Part shown: piece after piece, positions 8,956 to 17,946 of the stretch | Layout of the letters: each line of letters opens with the position of its first letter | Numbering within the stretch: position 1 is the first letter of the stretch | Origin: an uncultured Nioella sp. | Lineage (GTDB): Bacteria > Pseudomonadota > Alphaproteobacteria > Rhodobacterales > Rhodobacteraceae | Direction: 5' to 3' | DNA length: 64,000 bases | NCBI GenBank assembly: GCA_947498125.1 | Contig: CANMJH010000001.1 | Span: 558,001 to 622,000, forward strand | Position numbers and translations under genes: made by a program | The notes under the pieces: model-generated | The model's database searches: none | What the model was told of the DNA's origin: nothing | What the model saw: only the letters and a program-made list of their open reading frames with translations

Positions 8956-10026
8956 TTAACAGTCTCGCCCAACGCGGGGTTCGCCCAAGGCCGCGAAGGC
9001 CAATCGGATGGCATGGATTCGGCCGGGCGCCGAGGCAAGCTGATCAGGCGCGGCATCCAGCGCCTCGGCACTGCAGAAAAATTGATCCACGGCGCGCATA
9101 GCAAACTCTTCAGCGCGCCCGCCTTGGCCGAATTGGTCCTGCAAGACCTGCACGGACCAGCCCTGCCGCGAGGCAATTTCCAGACCGCGCAGAAAGTTTT
9201 GTACCTGCCCCGGGCGCGTTGCATCGGGCAGGCGCAGGGCCAGAATCTCCTCCAATATTTGCCTGCGTTCGGCGGGTATTACTCCGTTTTGGATCAGCTC
9301 ATGGACAAGACTAATGGCTACGGTCCAGGCTATGCCGAAATGTGAGTCCTCATGTGCCAGGATTTGCGCCCTTACATCTGGGTCCAGATCCGCCAGGAGG
9401 GCGTGCATCGTATCGTAATCGCTCCTGTCGAAGAATTGGTCGATTAGGCGTTCATAGCTGCGCACCGCCAGATTGTAGTGATCACTATCCGCTTCCGACA
9501 GCACCTGCTGAAATTGCGGGGCAGCATCGAAGATCAAGGCGACCGAGCCGATATAATTTGACCCGTCCTCCATATATTGAGCCTCGCTGACGGCAAAAAG
9601 CAACGTAGCTAGCGACCCATATGAATTGGCGATTTCGTGGGCCAGCCGGCTCTCCACCCTTCGGAGCCGCTCAGCAGAATTATTGTCCAGAGCGTCAGTT
9701 ATTTGCTGTATTTCCACGCCTTGTAGTAATGCGAAATGTTCGCGCCATTGGTTGTTGCCTTGGGTGATCAACTCGGCTTGTTGTGCTGCCTGGCTCGCCG
9801 ATATCACCCGGATCCGGTCCGTGACCCAAAAAACGGCAACCGCCACCAAAAGAACCCCGACCGCCGCGTTCCACCACTGAAACCGGGTTTTCAGGGCATC
9901 AAAATCGCGCTGGTATTGCTGTTTGGCCGTGGCGGTTTCGGCTTCGAATGTTGCCGTCAATTCGGTGCGTAAATGGCCCAGTTGGCGGGTGACCTCGGCT
10001 TCGATCTCGGGGCTGGGAATTGGCAT
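8956..10026 (-). CDS. Membrane-anchored coiled-coil protein, unknown function
   Basis: The roughly 356-residue protein is not recognised. After a charged, helical N-terminus (about 45 residues, with coiled-coil character) comes one transmembrane helix (VGVLLVAVAVFWV). A long helical domain without cysteines or catalytic motifs follows, rich in Gln, Glu and Ala, and resembles helical repeat or chemoreceptor-like sensor modules. The start is uncertain: ATG at 10026 has GAAAG nine bases upstream, ATG at 10047 lies in the same frame, and a TTG at 10092 would add 22 residues. It is convergent with the ABC exporter, with 29 bases between the stops, and is followed upstream by the RND operon on the same strand. 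Confidence 0.7.
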   Translation of the reverse strand: MPIPSPEIEAEVTRQLGHLRTELTATFEAETATAKQQYQRDFDALKTRFQWWNAAVGVLLVAVAVFWVTDRIRVISASQAAQQAELITQGNNQWREHFALLQGVEIQQITDALDNNSAERLRRVESRLAHEIANSYGSLATLLFAVSEAQYMEDGSNYIGSVALIFDAAPQFQQVLSEADSDHYNLAVRSYERLIDQFFDRSDYDTMHALLADLDPDVRAQILAHEDSHFGIAWTVAISLVHELIQNGVIPAERRQILEEILALRLPDATRPGQVQNFLRGLEIASRQGWSVQVLQDQFGQGGRAEEFAMRAVDQFFCSAEALDAAPDQLASAPGRIHAIRLAFAALGEPRVGRDC

Positions 10027-10121
10027 GGTCAGGCTTTCAAATGGCATCGGGTAATGCAAAGTATTGAACGCCAAGAATTGTAGACGCGTCAATAATTCTA
10101 GCTCTATGCGATTTGAGAGTT

Positions 10122-10147
10122 AAAAAAGGCGGCCCAACTGGACCGCC
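10122..10147 (-). terminator. Intrinsic terminator of the RND efflux operon
   Basis: An 8-bp stem with one mismatch (10128-10135 paired with 10140-10147, loop AACT) is followed on the minus strand by six U. It sits 27 bases after the permease stop. Confidence 0.8.
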
Positions 10148-10174
10148 CCTTTATTCTTGCCTGTGTTTTTTGCC

Positions 10175-13100
10175 TTATTCTGCCGCGCGGACTGGCCCGT
10201 CTTTGGGGTCATCTTCATGATGATCCTCATCGGCGTCTTCCCAAGTGGCATCAATTGGCATCTCTGGCTGAGACGGAATGTTTGCAGGAGGCTGATCCAC
10301 AGGTTGCACGGTGGGTTGGTCGACCTCTTCAAGGTCATCTGCCGCCGCTTGTGGCTCTTCTTCCCAGATAATCTCGGGATGTTTGGCGCGGCGCGCTTCG
10401 CGGGCGGTGACCCAATCTTCGGCCGTGCGGGTCGAGATAATCCGCCCCAGCACCCGCAGAATGCCCTTGGCGATGGTGTAGATCCAAACACGCAATGCCA
10501 AGACGGATGGCGTAAAGATCAGTGTCAAAACCGTTGCAATCCCAAGGCCAAAGACCACAGCCGTCGCCAACTGCTTCCACCAAAGGGCGGTTGGGCTATC
10601 GACTGTGTAACCGCCCGAACCGAACTCAAGGCTGATCCCGTACATCATCGGGGCCAGACCGGCCATTGTGGTAATGGTCGTCAGCAGAACCGGCCTAATA
10701 CGCGCTTCGGCAGTGCGAGTGATGGCTTCGATCCGTGGCATATATCGCGAATATTCCTGATAGGTATCGATAAGAACAATGTTGTTGTTCACCACAATCC
10801 CCGCCAAAGCCACGATCCCTGTCCCGGTCATAATGATCGAGAAGGTCTGATCCATCACCACCATCCCGATCAGAACACCGGTGGTGGATAGAACTACGGC
10901 AAGAAGAACCAGGATAGAGTTATAGACCGAGTTAAACTGCGCCAGAAGGATGATGAACATCAGCCCCAAAGCCCCAGCAAAAGCCGATTGCAGGAAGGCC
11001 GCCGATTCTTGTTCTTCGGCCTGATCGCCTGCCCATTCCCAAGAGACGGATTCTGGGAAAGGGTCTTCGGTTTCAATCCAATTGGTCAATTCGGCAATGC
11101 GCTGGTTGGCGTTGACGATAACGGTTTGTAGCGCCACGTCCTCATCCAGCAGCGCTTGGATGCTTCGGATCGTGTGATCGCCGAACAGCTCTTCAAACGC
11201 ATAATAGGTCGCGGATGGCGGGCTCATGAACCCTCCGGCCGACAAAACCCGCAGATCATATTCAGCGCCTGCATCGACTGCGGCTTGATCAAGCACCATG
11301 CCAAAACCCAGTTGAACGGGTTGCGGCTCGGGCTCTTCCTCCGTTGCCTCGGGCGTATATTGGATAATAGGCGCGCCGGGGGCGACGTCTGCACCAACGG
11401 TGAAATAGCGATGCTGCTGATAGCGGTCGATTTGCGACAATTGCGGAACTGGGGTCCGGGTCACGAAATTGGAGAGCGGTATCAGCCCATCAGCAGTGCG
11501 CACACGCAACGTATCAAGAGTGGATAGAACCCGTGCTTCTTCGGGGAAGCGGACACGGATATCAATCTCTTCGTCCGATGTTGGGACCCGCATTGCGTCC
11601 AGATAGATCCCACGCGTGACCAATTGGACCATGCCGCCAACAGCGGCCACATTGGCGCCGTAACGGCCAGCGGCCTCGACGTCGACATCCAGTTCCCACT
11701 CGATGCCGGGCAGGGGAAGAGTGTCACCAATCTGGATCAACCTGTCGGTTTCTTCAAATTGTGCGGCGGCGATCCGGGTGGCTTCTTGCAGCTCTTCCCA
11801 GTTGTCGCCGGACAGGCGTAGGTTCACAGGCTTACCCGAAGCCGGGCCTTGCGCCACTTCGCGCAATTCGACCTGGATGCCGGGCAAAAGATCCATTTCG
11901 GCCTGAAGACGATCAAGAACAGCATTGCCGTCGAAGGCCGGGTCAATGATTTCGCGGGGAAGCTCGATCAAGCCACCAAATAGTGACACCGGATCGTCGA
12001 TGGTCGGTCGATCATCCCAAGGCACAAGGTCAAACTGTACCTGACCCACGGCATCCCGCGGCGCGCCTGCGCCGCTGGTGTCGTTGTTCAACCCGCCTTG
12101 GCCAGCAAAGGCAAAGACATCGCGAACCCCGGGATCAGCCAGAACGATGGCCTCAACTTCGGCCACAAGCGCGTCCATTTCTTCAAGCGCGAGGTTGCCC
12201 CTTGCGCGCACATAAGCCGTGGCTTGCTCGGGCTCGGTTTCGACAAAGAACTCAACGCCATTGTTGTTTTCGCCAAACCACGCAAAGACGGTCATCACAA
12301 ATGCGATGACGCCAACGATGGCGACAACGGGCATAACCGGGTTGCCGACAATCGCGTGGACGACCCAGCCAAAGGGGCTGCGTTTATAGCCGGCTTTGAC
12401 TTTGCCTTCGCGTTTCGGAAGCTCAAGCGAGCCCATCATGACTGACAAAAGCGCCGCACAGATTACGAAAATGATGCCGCCGGGGATCATCGCAAAGAAG
12501 GGGGATGTTGCGGCGTCAGGCTCTGGCAGCAAGACGCCGGGATTGATGGTCTGCATAGCAGCAAGGAACATCAAATATCCCACGCCAGCCGTTACGACGG
12601 CACGCAAAATCCACCATGGTAGGATCAGTTTCACCACATCTGTTACAGTTTCGATCAGCCGAGAGAACCGGGCTGCGACGCCGCCCAGAACCGGCAGATA
12701 GATCAGCGCAACAATAAGCGAGGCGGTCAGAACAAAGATCAAAGTGACCGGCAGCATACCCATGAACTCACCCGGTACACCGGGCCAGAACAGCATAGGC
12801 AGAAAGGCGCAAAGCGTTGTGGCGGTTGATGAGACGATTGGCCAGAACATACGTTTGGCCGCATCGGTATAGGCCTGCATGGGGCGTGCGCCCTCAGCCA
12901 AGCGTTTATCGGCATATTCGACGACCACAATCGCGCCATCGACCAGCATCCCCACCGCCAAAATCAGGCCGAACATCACGATATTCGAGATCGAGATGCC
13001 CATGATCCCTAACAGGATAAAGCACAGCAGGAACGAGGTCGGAATTGCAAAGCCTACCAGCAATGCAGATCTGGTGCCAAGCGCGGCCAAAACCACGATC

Positions 13101-14143
13101 ATAACCAGAGCAATCGCCGTCAAAACCGAGCCTTCCAGCTGGCGCACCATCGAGTCGACTGTGACCGAGAGGTCAAGTGTGGCCGTGACTTCAACACTGT
13201 CGCGTAGTTCGGGGGGCCAATCGGCCTGTGCGGCTTCGATCTCGTTGCGCACCAATTGAGCCGTATCGATAACGTTAAAGCCCAGCCGTTTGACAACCTG
13301 AAGCGCTACCGTTGTCTCGCCGTTAAAGCGGGCCGTGCCTTCGCGGTCTTCATAGGTCAGACGGATCTCGGCTAAGTCGCCAAGGGTTACAACGCTATCG
13401 CCATTCACTTTGATCGGCAGGTTGTAGATGTCCTCAGTATTTTCGAAACTGGAGGGAATCGAAACTGCAATCGCGCCGCTAGCCGTGGTAATCTCGCCCG
13501 CTGCAATCAATTGGTTATTGTTAACCACTGCATTGATCAGTTCTTGCGCGGTGACGTCATAGGCCTCAAGCGCCAGAGGATCGATCACGACCTCAACCAT
13601 CTCATCACGGCCACCGGCCAGACCGGCCTCAAGGATCGGGGGCAGGGCCTCTAGACGGTCTTGCAACTCATGCGCCAGATTCAAAAGCGTACGCTCGGGC
13701 GCATCTCCGGACAGTGCGACGGTGATGATCGGGAATTCGCTGAAGTTCAGCTCGTCCAACGTGTAGTTTTCCGCGCCTTCTGGGAATTCGCTGGCGGCTG
13801 TATCCATCGCCTCGCGCACTTCGGCGATCGTGGCGTCTTTGTCCCAGCCAAATTCAAACTCAAGAATAACAAGCGCATAGCCTTCCGAGGCGACAGCGGT
13901 GATCTTGTCCAACCCGTCCAAATCCTGAAACTCGGCTTCCATAGGCCGAATTAGCAGGCGCTCGCCGTCCTCGGCGGAAATGCCGGGGAAGGGGACCGAC
14001 ACAAAGAGCGCCGGAATATCAATATCCGGTTCACCCTCTTTGGGAAGACCAACATAAGCAGCAGCGCCTACAGTGATCGACAAGATCACAAAGGCGATGA
14101 CCATCCGCGCGCGGGACGCGGCCCAATCGACGAGACCAGTCAT
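10175..14143 (-). CDS. RND-family efflux permease
   Basis: The 1322-residue inner-membrane proton antiporter has the duplicated RND layout: a short N-terminal helix, porter domains, and helix blocks around residues 340-560 and 1080-1220. The proton-relay helix reads VDGAIVVVEYAD, with glycine replacing the second aspartate of the common VDDAIVVVE. It is far longer than AcrB (about 1050), with an extra hydrophobic pair and linker in the middle (about 510-600). A cytoplasmic C-terminal tail of about 100 residues is rich in Asp, Glu and Pro and ends in an Asp/Glu/His cluster (EDADEDHHEDDP). It overlaps the adaptor gene by ATGA. No outer-membrane channel gene is adjacent. The substrate is unknown. 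Confidence 0.92.
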   Translation of the reverse strand: MTGLVDWAASRARMVIAFVILSITVGAAAYVGLPKEGEPDIDIPALFVSVPFPGISAEDGERLLIRPMEAEFQDLDGLDKITAVASEGYALVILEFEFGWDKDATIAEVREAMDTAASEFPEGAENYTLDELNFSEFPIITVALSGDAPERTLLNLAHELQDRLEALPPILEAGLAGGRDEMVEVVIDPLALEAYDVTAQELINAVVNNNQLIAAGEITTASGAIAVSIPSSFENTEDIYNLPIKVNGDSVVTLGDLAEIRLTYEDREGTARFNGETTVALQVVKRLGFNVIDTAQLVRNEIEAAQADWPPELRDSVEVTATLDLSVTVDSMVRQLEGSVLTAIALVMIVVLAALGTRSALLVGFAIPTSFLLCFILLGIMGISISNIVMFGLILAVGMLVDGAIVVVEYADKRLAEGARPMQAYTDAAKRMFWPIVSSTATTLCAFLPMLFWPGVPGEFMGMLPVTLIFVLTASLIVALIYLPVLGGVAARFSRLIETVTDVVKLILPWWILRAVVTAGVGYLMFLAAMQTINPGVLLPEPDAATSPFFAMIPGGIIFVICAALLSVMMGSLELPKREGKVKAGYKRSPFGWVVHAIVGNPVMPVVAIVGVIAFVMTVFAWFGENNNGVEFFVETEPEQATAYVRARGNLALEEMDALVAEVEAIVLADPGVRDVFAFAGQGGLNNDTSGAGAPRDAVGQVQFDLVPWDDRPTIDDPVSLFGGLIELPREIIDPAFDGNAVLDRLQAEMDLLPGIQVELREVAQGPASGKPVNLRLSGDNWEELQEATRIAAAQFEETDRLIQIGDTLPLPGIEWELDVDVEAAGRYGANVAAVGGMVQLVTRGIYLDAMRVPTSDEEIDIRVRFPEEARVLSTLDTLRVRTADGLIPLSNFVTRTPVPQLSQIDRYQQHRYFTVGADVAPGAPIIQYTPEATEEEPEPQPVQLGFGMVLDQAAVDAGAEYDLRVLSAGGFMSPPSATYYAFEELFGDHTIRSIQALLDEDVALQTVIVNANQRIAELTNWIETEDPFPESVSWEWAGDQAEEQESAAFLQSAFAGALGLMFIILLAQFNSVYNSILVLLAVVLSTTGVLIGMVVMDQTFSIIMTGTGIVALAGIVVNNNIVLIDTYQEYSRYMPRIEAITRTAEARIRPVLLTTITTMAGLAPMMYGISLEFGSGGYTVDSPTALWWKQLATAVVFGLGIATVLTLIFTPSVLALRVWIYTIAKGILRVLGRIISTRTAEDWVTAREARRAKHPEIIWEEEPQAAADDLEEVDQPTVQPVDQPPANIPSQPEMPIDATWEDADEDHHEDDPKDGPVRAAE

Positions 14144-15399
14144 TGAGTCAGTTCCTGATAATGTGGATCAACAGCCACGCCTTCATTTACGAATTCCTGC
14201 CCGACCACGATCACATCGGCCTGATCTGGCAATCCGCCAAGCAAGACGCCATTGACGGTGTCGCGTAGGAACTCAACCGGGGCAAAGCGTGTGATGTTAT
14301 TTTCATCAACAAGGCGCAGGCCTAGAATACCTTCGTCGTTTAATGTCAGGGCCGAGCTTGGCAACAAATGTGCCATCTGGCCGGCTGATCCAATCAGGAT
14401 ATCGGCGGTTTGCCCGTCACGAATTTGGTAATCGCGATTCTCGACTGTAATCTCGACGCGGAAGGTACGGGTTTGCGGGTCGGCCGAGCGGCTGACAAAA
14501 CTGACAACGCCCTGCACTTCGGCGCCTGAGGCCAATCGGGCCCCTGCAGGTGCGCCGACCTGAACGCGTTCAACATTGGCCTCGGGAACAAAGCCGACCA
14601 ATTTGATTGTTTCCAGCTCGATCACGGTGGCGCATAGGGCGCCAGTTTGCATAAACGATCCGATTTCAGCAGTGTCGCTTTCCAGATGCCCAGCAAAAGG
14701 GGCGTGAATGCGAAGGCGCTCGATTTCTTGCTCGGCCCGGTCAACAGCGGCCTCGGCCGACTGAATGCCGCTTATGGCGGCCTCAACACCGGCTTGTGCT
14801 GCGCTGATCGAGGCTTCTGCCGCAGAAACGGACGCGGCCGTCGAAACGGCGCGTGTTTCAGATGCAAAGCCGCTTTCCGACAAGCGGGTTGCAGCGTTGT
14901 TGTTAATTGCAGCCTCTGCCAAGCGCGCTTGCGCCTCGGCGACGCGGGCTTCGGATTCGGGCAACCGCGCTTGAGCTTCGGCAAGTCCAGCAACTGCTTC
15001 GGCAAGGGATGCGGCGCGGGTGCCAGGGGCAATCTCGCACAAAAGTGTGCCCGCTTCGACAAACGCACCAGCACGAATTGGTTCTGAAGTGATCAGACCA
15101 GAGGTTTCAGACCTCACATCTACTTGGCGCACAGCTTCTGTACGCCCGCGAAGAACGACGGCTGAATTCACTTCTTCGGCAAGGGATCGCAGCACAACAA
15201 CGGAAACGCCCGAATCTTCTTCGGCGTCACTGGCAAGTTCAAAACTCGGTGTTTCGATGACTTCAGGGACGTCGGCCACATCTTCGCCTGTCTCTCTTTC
15301 GAATTGCTGAGCGAAAGAAACCAAAAGGTCACGCTCCATAATCACCAAATAAAGAACCGCGCATACAGCAATCGCGGTAATAATTGAAAAAATACGCAT
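14140..15399 (-). CDS. RND efflux periplasmic adaptor (HlyD/MFP type)
   Basis: The 419-residue membrane-fusion protein has an N-terminal signal anchor (residues 1-22) and a half-lipoyl motif (RSETSGLITSEPIRAGAFVEAG). A long alpha-hairpin rich in Ala and Glu follows (about 135-235), then the second lipoyl half (RIHAPFAGHLESDTAEIGSFM) and beta-barrel domains. It links the RND permease to an outer-membrane channel. It is first in the operon and overlaps the permease start by 4 bases. GTGAGG precedes its ATG. A repeated candidate operator lies 90-154 bases upstream. Confidence 0.92.
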   Translation of the reverse strand: MRIFSIITAIAVCAVLYLVIMERDLLVSFAQQFERETGEDVADVPEVIETPSFELASDAEEDSGVSVVVLRSLAEEVNSAVVLRGRTEAVRQVDVRSETSGLITSEPIRAGAFVEAGTLLCEIAPGTRAASLAEAVAGLAEAQARLPESEARVAEAQARLAEAAINNNAATRLSESGFASETRAVSTAASVSAAEASISAAQAGVEAAISGIQSAEAAVDRAEQEIERLRIHAPFAGHLESDTAEIGSFMQTGALCATVIELETIKLVGFVPEANVERVQVGAPAGARLASGAEVQGVVSFVSRSADPQTRTFRVEITVENRDYQIRDGQTADILIGSAGQMAHLLPSSALTLNDEGILGLRLVDENNITRFAPVEFLRDTVNGVLLGGLPDQADVIVVGQEFVNEGVAVDPHYQELTQ

Positions 15400-15488
15400 T
15401 CTAGCCTCACGTCCCGAGCAATGTTGCTGATATTAACATTTGACTGCCTCAGCCGGTTTTCAACCGGTGCTACATATAAATTTACGCT

Positions 15489-15553
15489 GAACCGTCCTGT
15501 TTAGTTTACTTTTTCCCAAACCATCCTGCAAGACTGAACTGTACTGTTTAGTT
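15489..15553. promoter_or_regulatory. Two-copy imperfect direct repeat, candidate operator
   Basis: Two 18-base copies at 15489-15506 and 15536-15553 share the pattern GAACYGTMCTGTTTAGTT, with 16 of 18 bases identical and start-to-start spacing of 47 bases. The core AAC-N5-TGTTT is partly dyad-like, as in TetR-family operators near efflux pumps. It lies between the divergent RND operon and the yfgM-like gene. No regulator gene is adjacent, so the binding protein is unknown. Confidence 0.45.
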
Positions 15554-15691
15554 GTGCGGCTGCTTTGTGCGATTTTGCACTCGAATTTCTCCGCTGCGGG
15601 CTCAAAGGCTTGGCAGTGACGGCGTATCAAGATAAGAGGCCATAATGATTAATAAACCCGGGGATTCCGGGCGACGAAGGATCGAAATAGT

Positions 15692-16465
15692 ATGGCCAAT
15701 ACCGACGGGTTTATCGAAGAGGTCACAGAAGAACTGCGGCGCGATCAGCTTTATGCGATGTTCCGCAAATGGGGCTGGCTTCCGATCCTGTTGATTGTCC
15801 TTTTGGTCGGCGGCGCGGCATACCGCGAATATTATGTGGCCCAGCAACGCAGCGCGGCGCAAAATTTTGGCGATGCTTTGATTGCGGCGCTTCAGGTCGA
15901 AGATCCAGAAGCTCGGGTCGCGGCGATTGGCGAAGTTGAAGCCACTGACGCGTCGGCTCAAATCTTGCTGGCGCTGATGGCCGCTTCTCTACAAGCCGGC
16001 ACTGATGGTGCGGATGGCGCGGCGGATGGTCTGCGTGTTCTGGCCGATGGCGCCGATGTTGACCCGCTGTATCGCGATTTGCTTTTGTTACGTGCCCAAT
16101 TGCTTGATCCGGGCGAGGGTTTGGAAAATATGGCTGTTCTGGATACCTTGGCTTTACCCGGACGTCCTTTCCGTCCTTTGGCGATGGAACAGCAGGCGCT
16201 TTTGCAGGCTCGCGTTGGGGATGTTGAAGCGGCCGTTTCAATTTTGCGCATTCTCGAACAGGACAGCCAAGCCACTGATGGCTTGCAAGAACGCGCAAGT
16301 CAGTTGATTGTGGCATTGGAGGCAGGGTCGGTCCTGCAAGATGCGCCGGTTGAGATAGAAGAACCAGCGCCCGAAACCGTGGAGGAAGAAACTGTCGCTG
16401 CGCCGGAGGAGGGCGCCGAGACAGAGGAAACCCTCACTGAGACAGAGACCGGCACCAGCGAGTGA
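15692..16465 (+). CDS. YfgM-like tetratricopeptide membrane protein
   Basis: The 257-residue protein has one membrane helix near the N-terminus (about residues 29-45, LPILLIVLLVGGAAY) preceded by FIEEVTEELRRDQL. A helical TPR-like periplasmic domain follows (to about 205), then an acidic Glu/Thr/Ala tail. In gammaproteobacteria the YfgM protein, which associates with SecYEG and periplasmic chaperones, is encoded directly before bamB and der; the same order here supports the call. AAGGAT precedes the ATG. The gap to the bamB start is 68 bases. Confidence 0.82.
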   Translation: MANTDGFIEEVTEELRRDQLYAMFRKWGWLPILLIVLLVGGAAYREYYVAQQRSAAQNFGDALIAALQVEDPEARVAAIGEVEATDASAQILLALMAASLQAGTDGADGAADGLRVLADGADVDPLYRDLLLLRAQLLDPGEGLENMAVLDTLALPGRPFRPLAMEQQALLQARVGDVEAAVSILRILEQDSQATDGLQERASQLIVALEAGSVLQDAPVEIEEPAPETVEEETVAAPEEGAETEETLTETETGTSE

Positions 16466-16533
16466 GACGGGGCGACAGCCCGAATGGGCCACGTGCCCGC
16501 GGGTGGGAATGGCAATTGCGAGGCGGCAGGCAG

Positions 16534-17874
16534 ATGAACAAAAGCGGACTTACTCTTTTGGGATTGGGCCTATTGGCCGGTTTGGCAGCCTGTGGCCAGC
16601 GTGAGCTGATCTTAGAGGGCGAACGTTTCGGGACCCGCACCCCGTTGGAAGAAACCTTTGGTACGGTCGAAGGCGAAGAAGGAGTGGTTGAGGCGGAAGA
16701 AGCCGCAATTGTCCCATTTGCGTTAGCTGACCCAACAAATGTTAGCGCATGGCCAATGCGCGCATTGAACGCGCAAAACGCAGTTCCCCATTTGGCGCTT
16801 TCCGCGCAACTAACCGAGGTTTGGGCCGCAAATATCGGCCAAGGCAATAGCCGCCGGAGCCGTATCACGGCCGACCCTGTTGCGGCCGATGGCCGGATAT
16901 TTACCTTGGATTCCGATGCAGGTGTCACCGCTGTTGGCACCGACGGGGCCGTCCTGTGGACCGCCAGCCTTATTCCCGGGTTTGAACGGCGTGGTGGCGT
17001 GTCAGGTGGCGGTTTGGCCGTTTATGACGGTGTTCTTTATGCCACCTCGGGCTATGGCGAGCTGATCGCTTTGAACGCAGCAGATGGTTCCGAGCTTTGG
17101 CGTCAACGCCTCAGCGCTGGAATCACCGCGCCCACTGTTACAGACGATTCGATTTATATCGTGAGCCGCGACAGCCAAGCTTGGTCGCTGAACCCCGAGA
17201 ATGGACGCATTCGCTGGCAATTGCCAGCAGGACCCGCAGACATCGTTTTGTCTGGCGGCGCGGCTCCGGCCTTGACGGACCGGGCGGTCATCTTCCCCTT
17301 CGGCTCGGGTGAGCTGGTTTCGACCTTGCGCCTGTCGGGGGTTCGCGTCTGGGGCACAACGGTTGCGGGAACGCGCCGCGGTGTGGCCTATAACGCGCTG
17401 AACGATATCACCGGCGATCCGGTTGTTGTCGGCGGCACCCTCTATGCGGGCAATCAATCTGGCCGTGTCGTCGCGATGAACGCCGCGTCGGGTGAGCGGA
17501 TATGGACAGCGCAAGATGGTGCCTATTCGCCCATTATTCCGCATGGCGGCTCGATCTTCTTCGTTTCTGACCGAAATGAGTTGATCCGTCTGGATGCGGA
17601 AACCGGCGAGCAAATCTGGGGCACCGAATTGCCGCTTTATGTGCGTGATCGCGAACGCCGCCGCAAAGCTGTTTTCACGCATTTCGGACCAATTCTGGCA
17701 GGCGGGCAACTTGTTGTCGCGTCAGGCGATGGTCTGATCCGGTTCTATGATCCTGAGACGGGAACTGAAACTAACCAGATCGCCATGCGCGGTGGTGCAG
17801 CGTCGCATCCCATTGTTGTTGATGGCACGCTTTACATTGTGTCGGGCGACGGACGGCTTCACGCCTATCGCTAA
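16534..17874 (+). CDS. bamB: Outer membrane assembly lipoprotein BamB (PQQ-like beta-propeller)
   Basis: The 446-residue protein begins with a lipoprotein signal (MNKSGLTLLGLGLLAGLAAC), giving lipidation at Cys20. PQQ-type blades with repeated W and DG/G motifs follow (for example LNAADGSELWRQRL, MNAASGERIWTAQDG, LDAETGEQIWGTEL). BamB helps the Bam complex insert outer-membrane proteins. I chose the ATG at 16534 because it opens the signal peptide and has AGGCGG upstream; the frame extends 24 codons further back but overlaps nothing conserved. It lies between the yfgM-like gene and der, the classic order, and is probably co-transcribed with both. Confidence 0.93.
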   Translation: MNKSGLTLLGLGLLAGLAACGQRELILEGERFGTRTPLEETFGTVEGEEGVVEAEEAAIVPFALADPTNVSAWPMRALNAQNAVPHLALSAQLTEVWAANIGQGNSRRSRITADPVAADGRIFTLDSDAGVTAVGTDGAVLWTASLIPGFERRGGVSGGGLAVYDGVLYATSGYGELIALNAADGSELWRQRLSAGITAPTVTDDSIYIVSRDSQAWSLNPENGRIRWQLPAGPADIVLSGGAAPALTDRAVIFPFGSGELVSTLRLSGVRVWGTTVAGTRRGVAYNALNDITGDPVVVGGTLYAGNQSGRVVAMNAASGERIWTAQDGAYSPIIPHGGSIFFVSDRNELIRLDAETGEQIWGTELPLYVRDRERRRKAVFTHFGPILAGGQLVVASGDGLIRFYDPETGTETNQIAMRGGAASHPIVVDGTLYIVSGDGRLHAYR

Positions 17875-17946
17875 GCCATTTGCCCCTTTCCTTGGCCACG
17901 GCAACGCGGTAAGGGGCGCGATCATTATATCTAAGGTAGACGGCAG

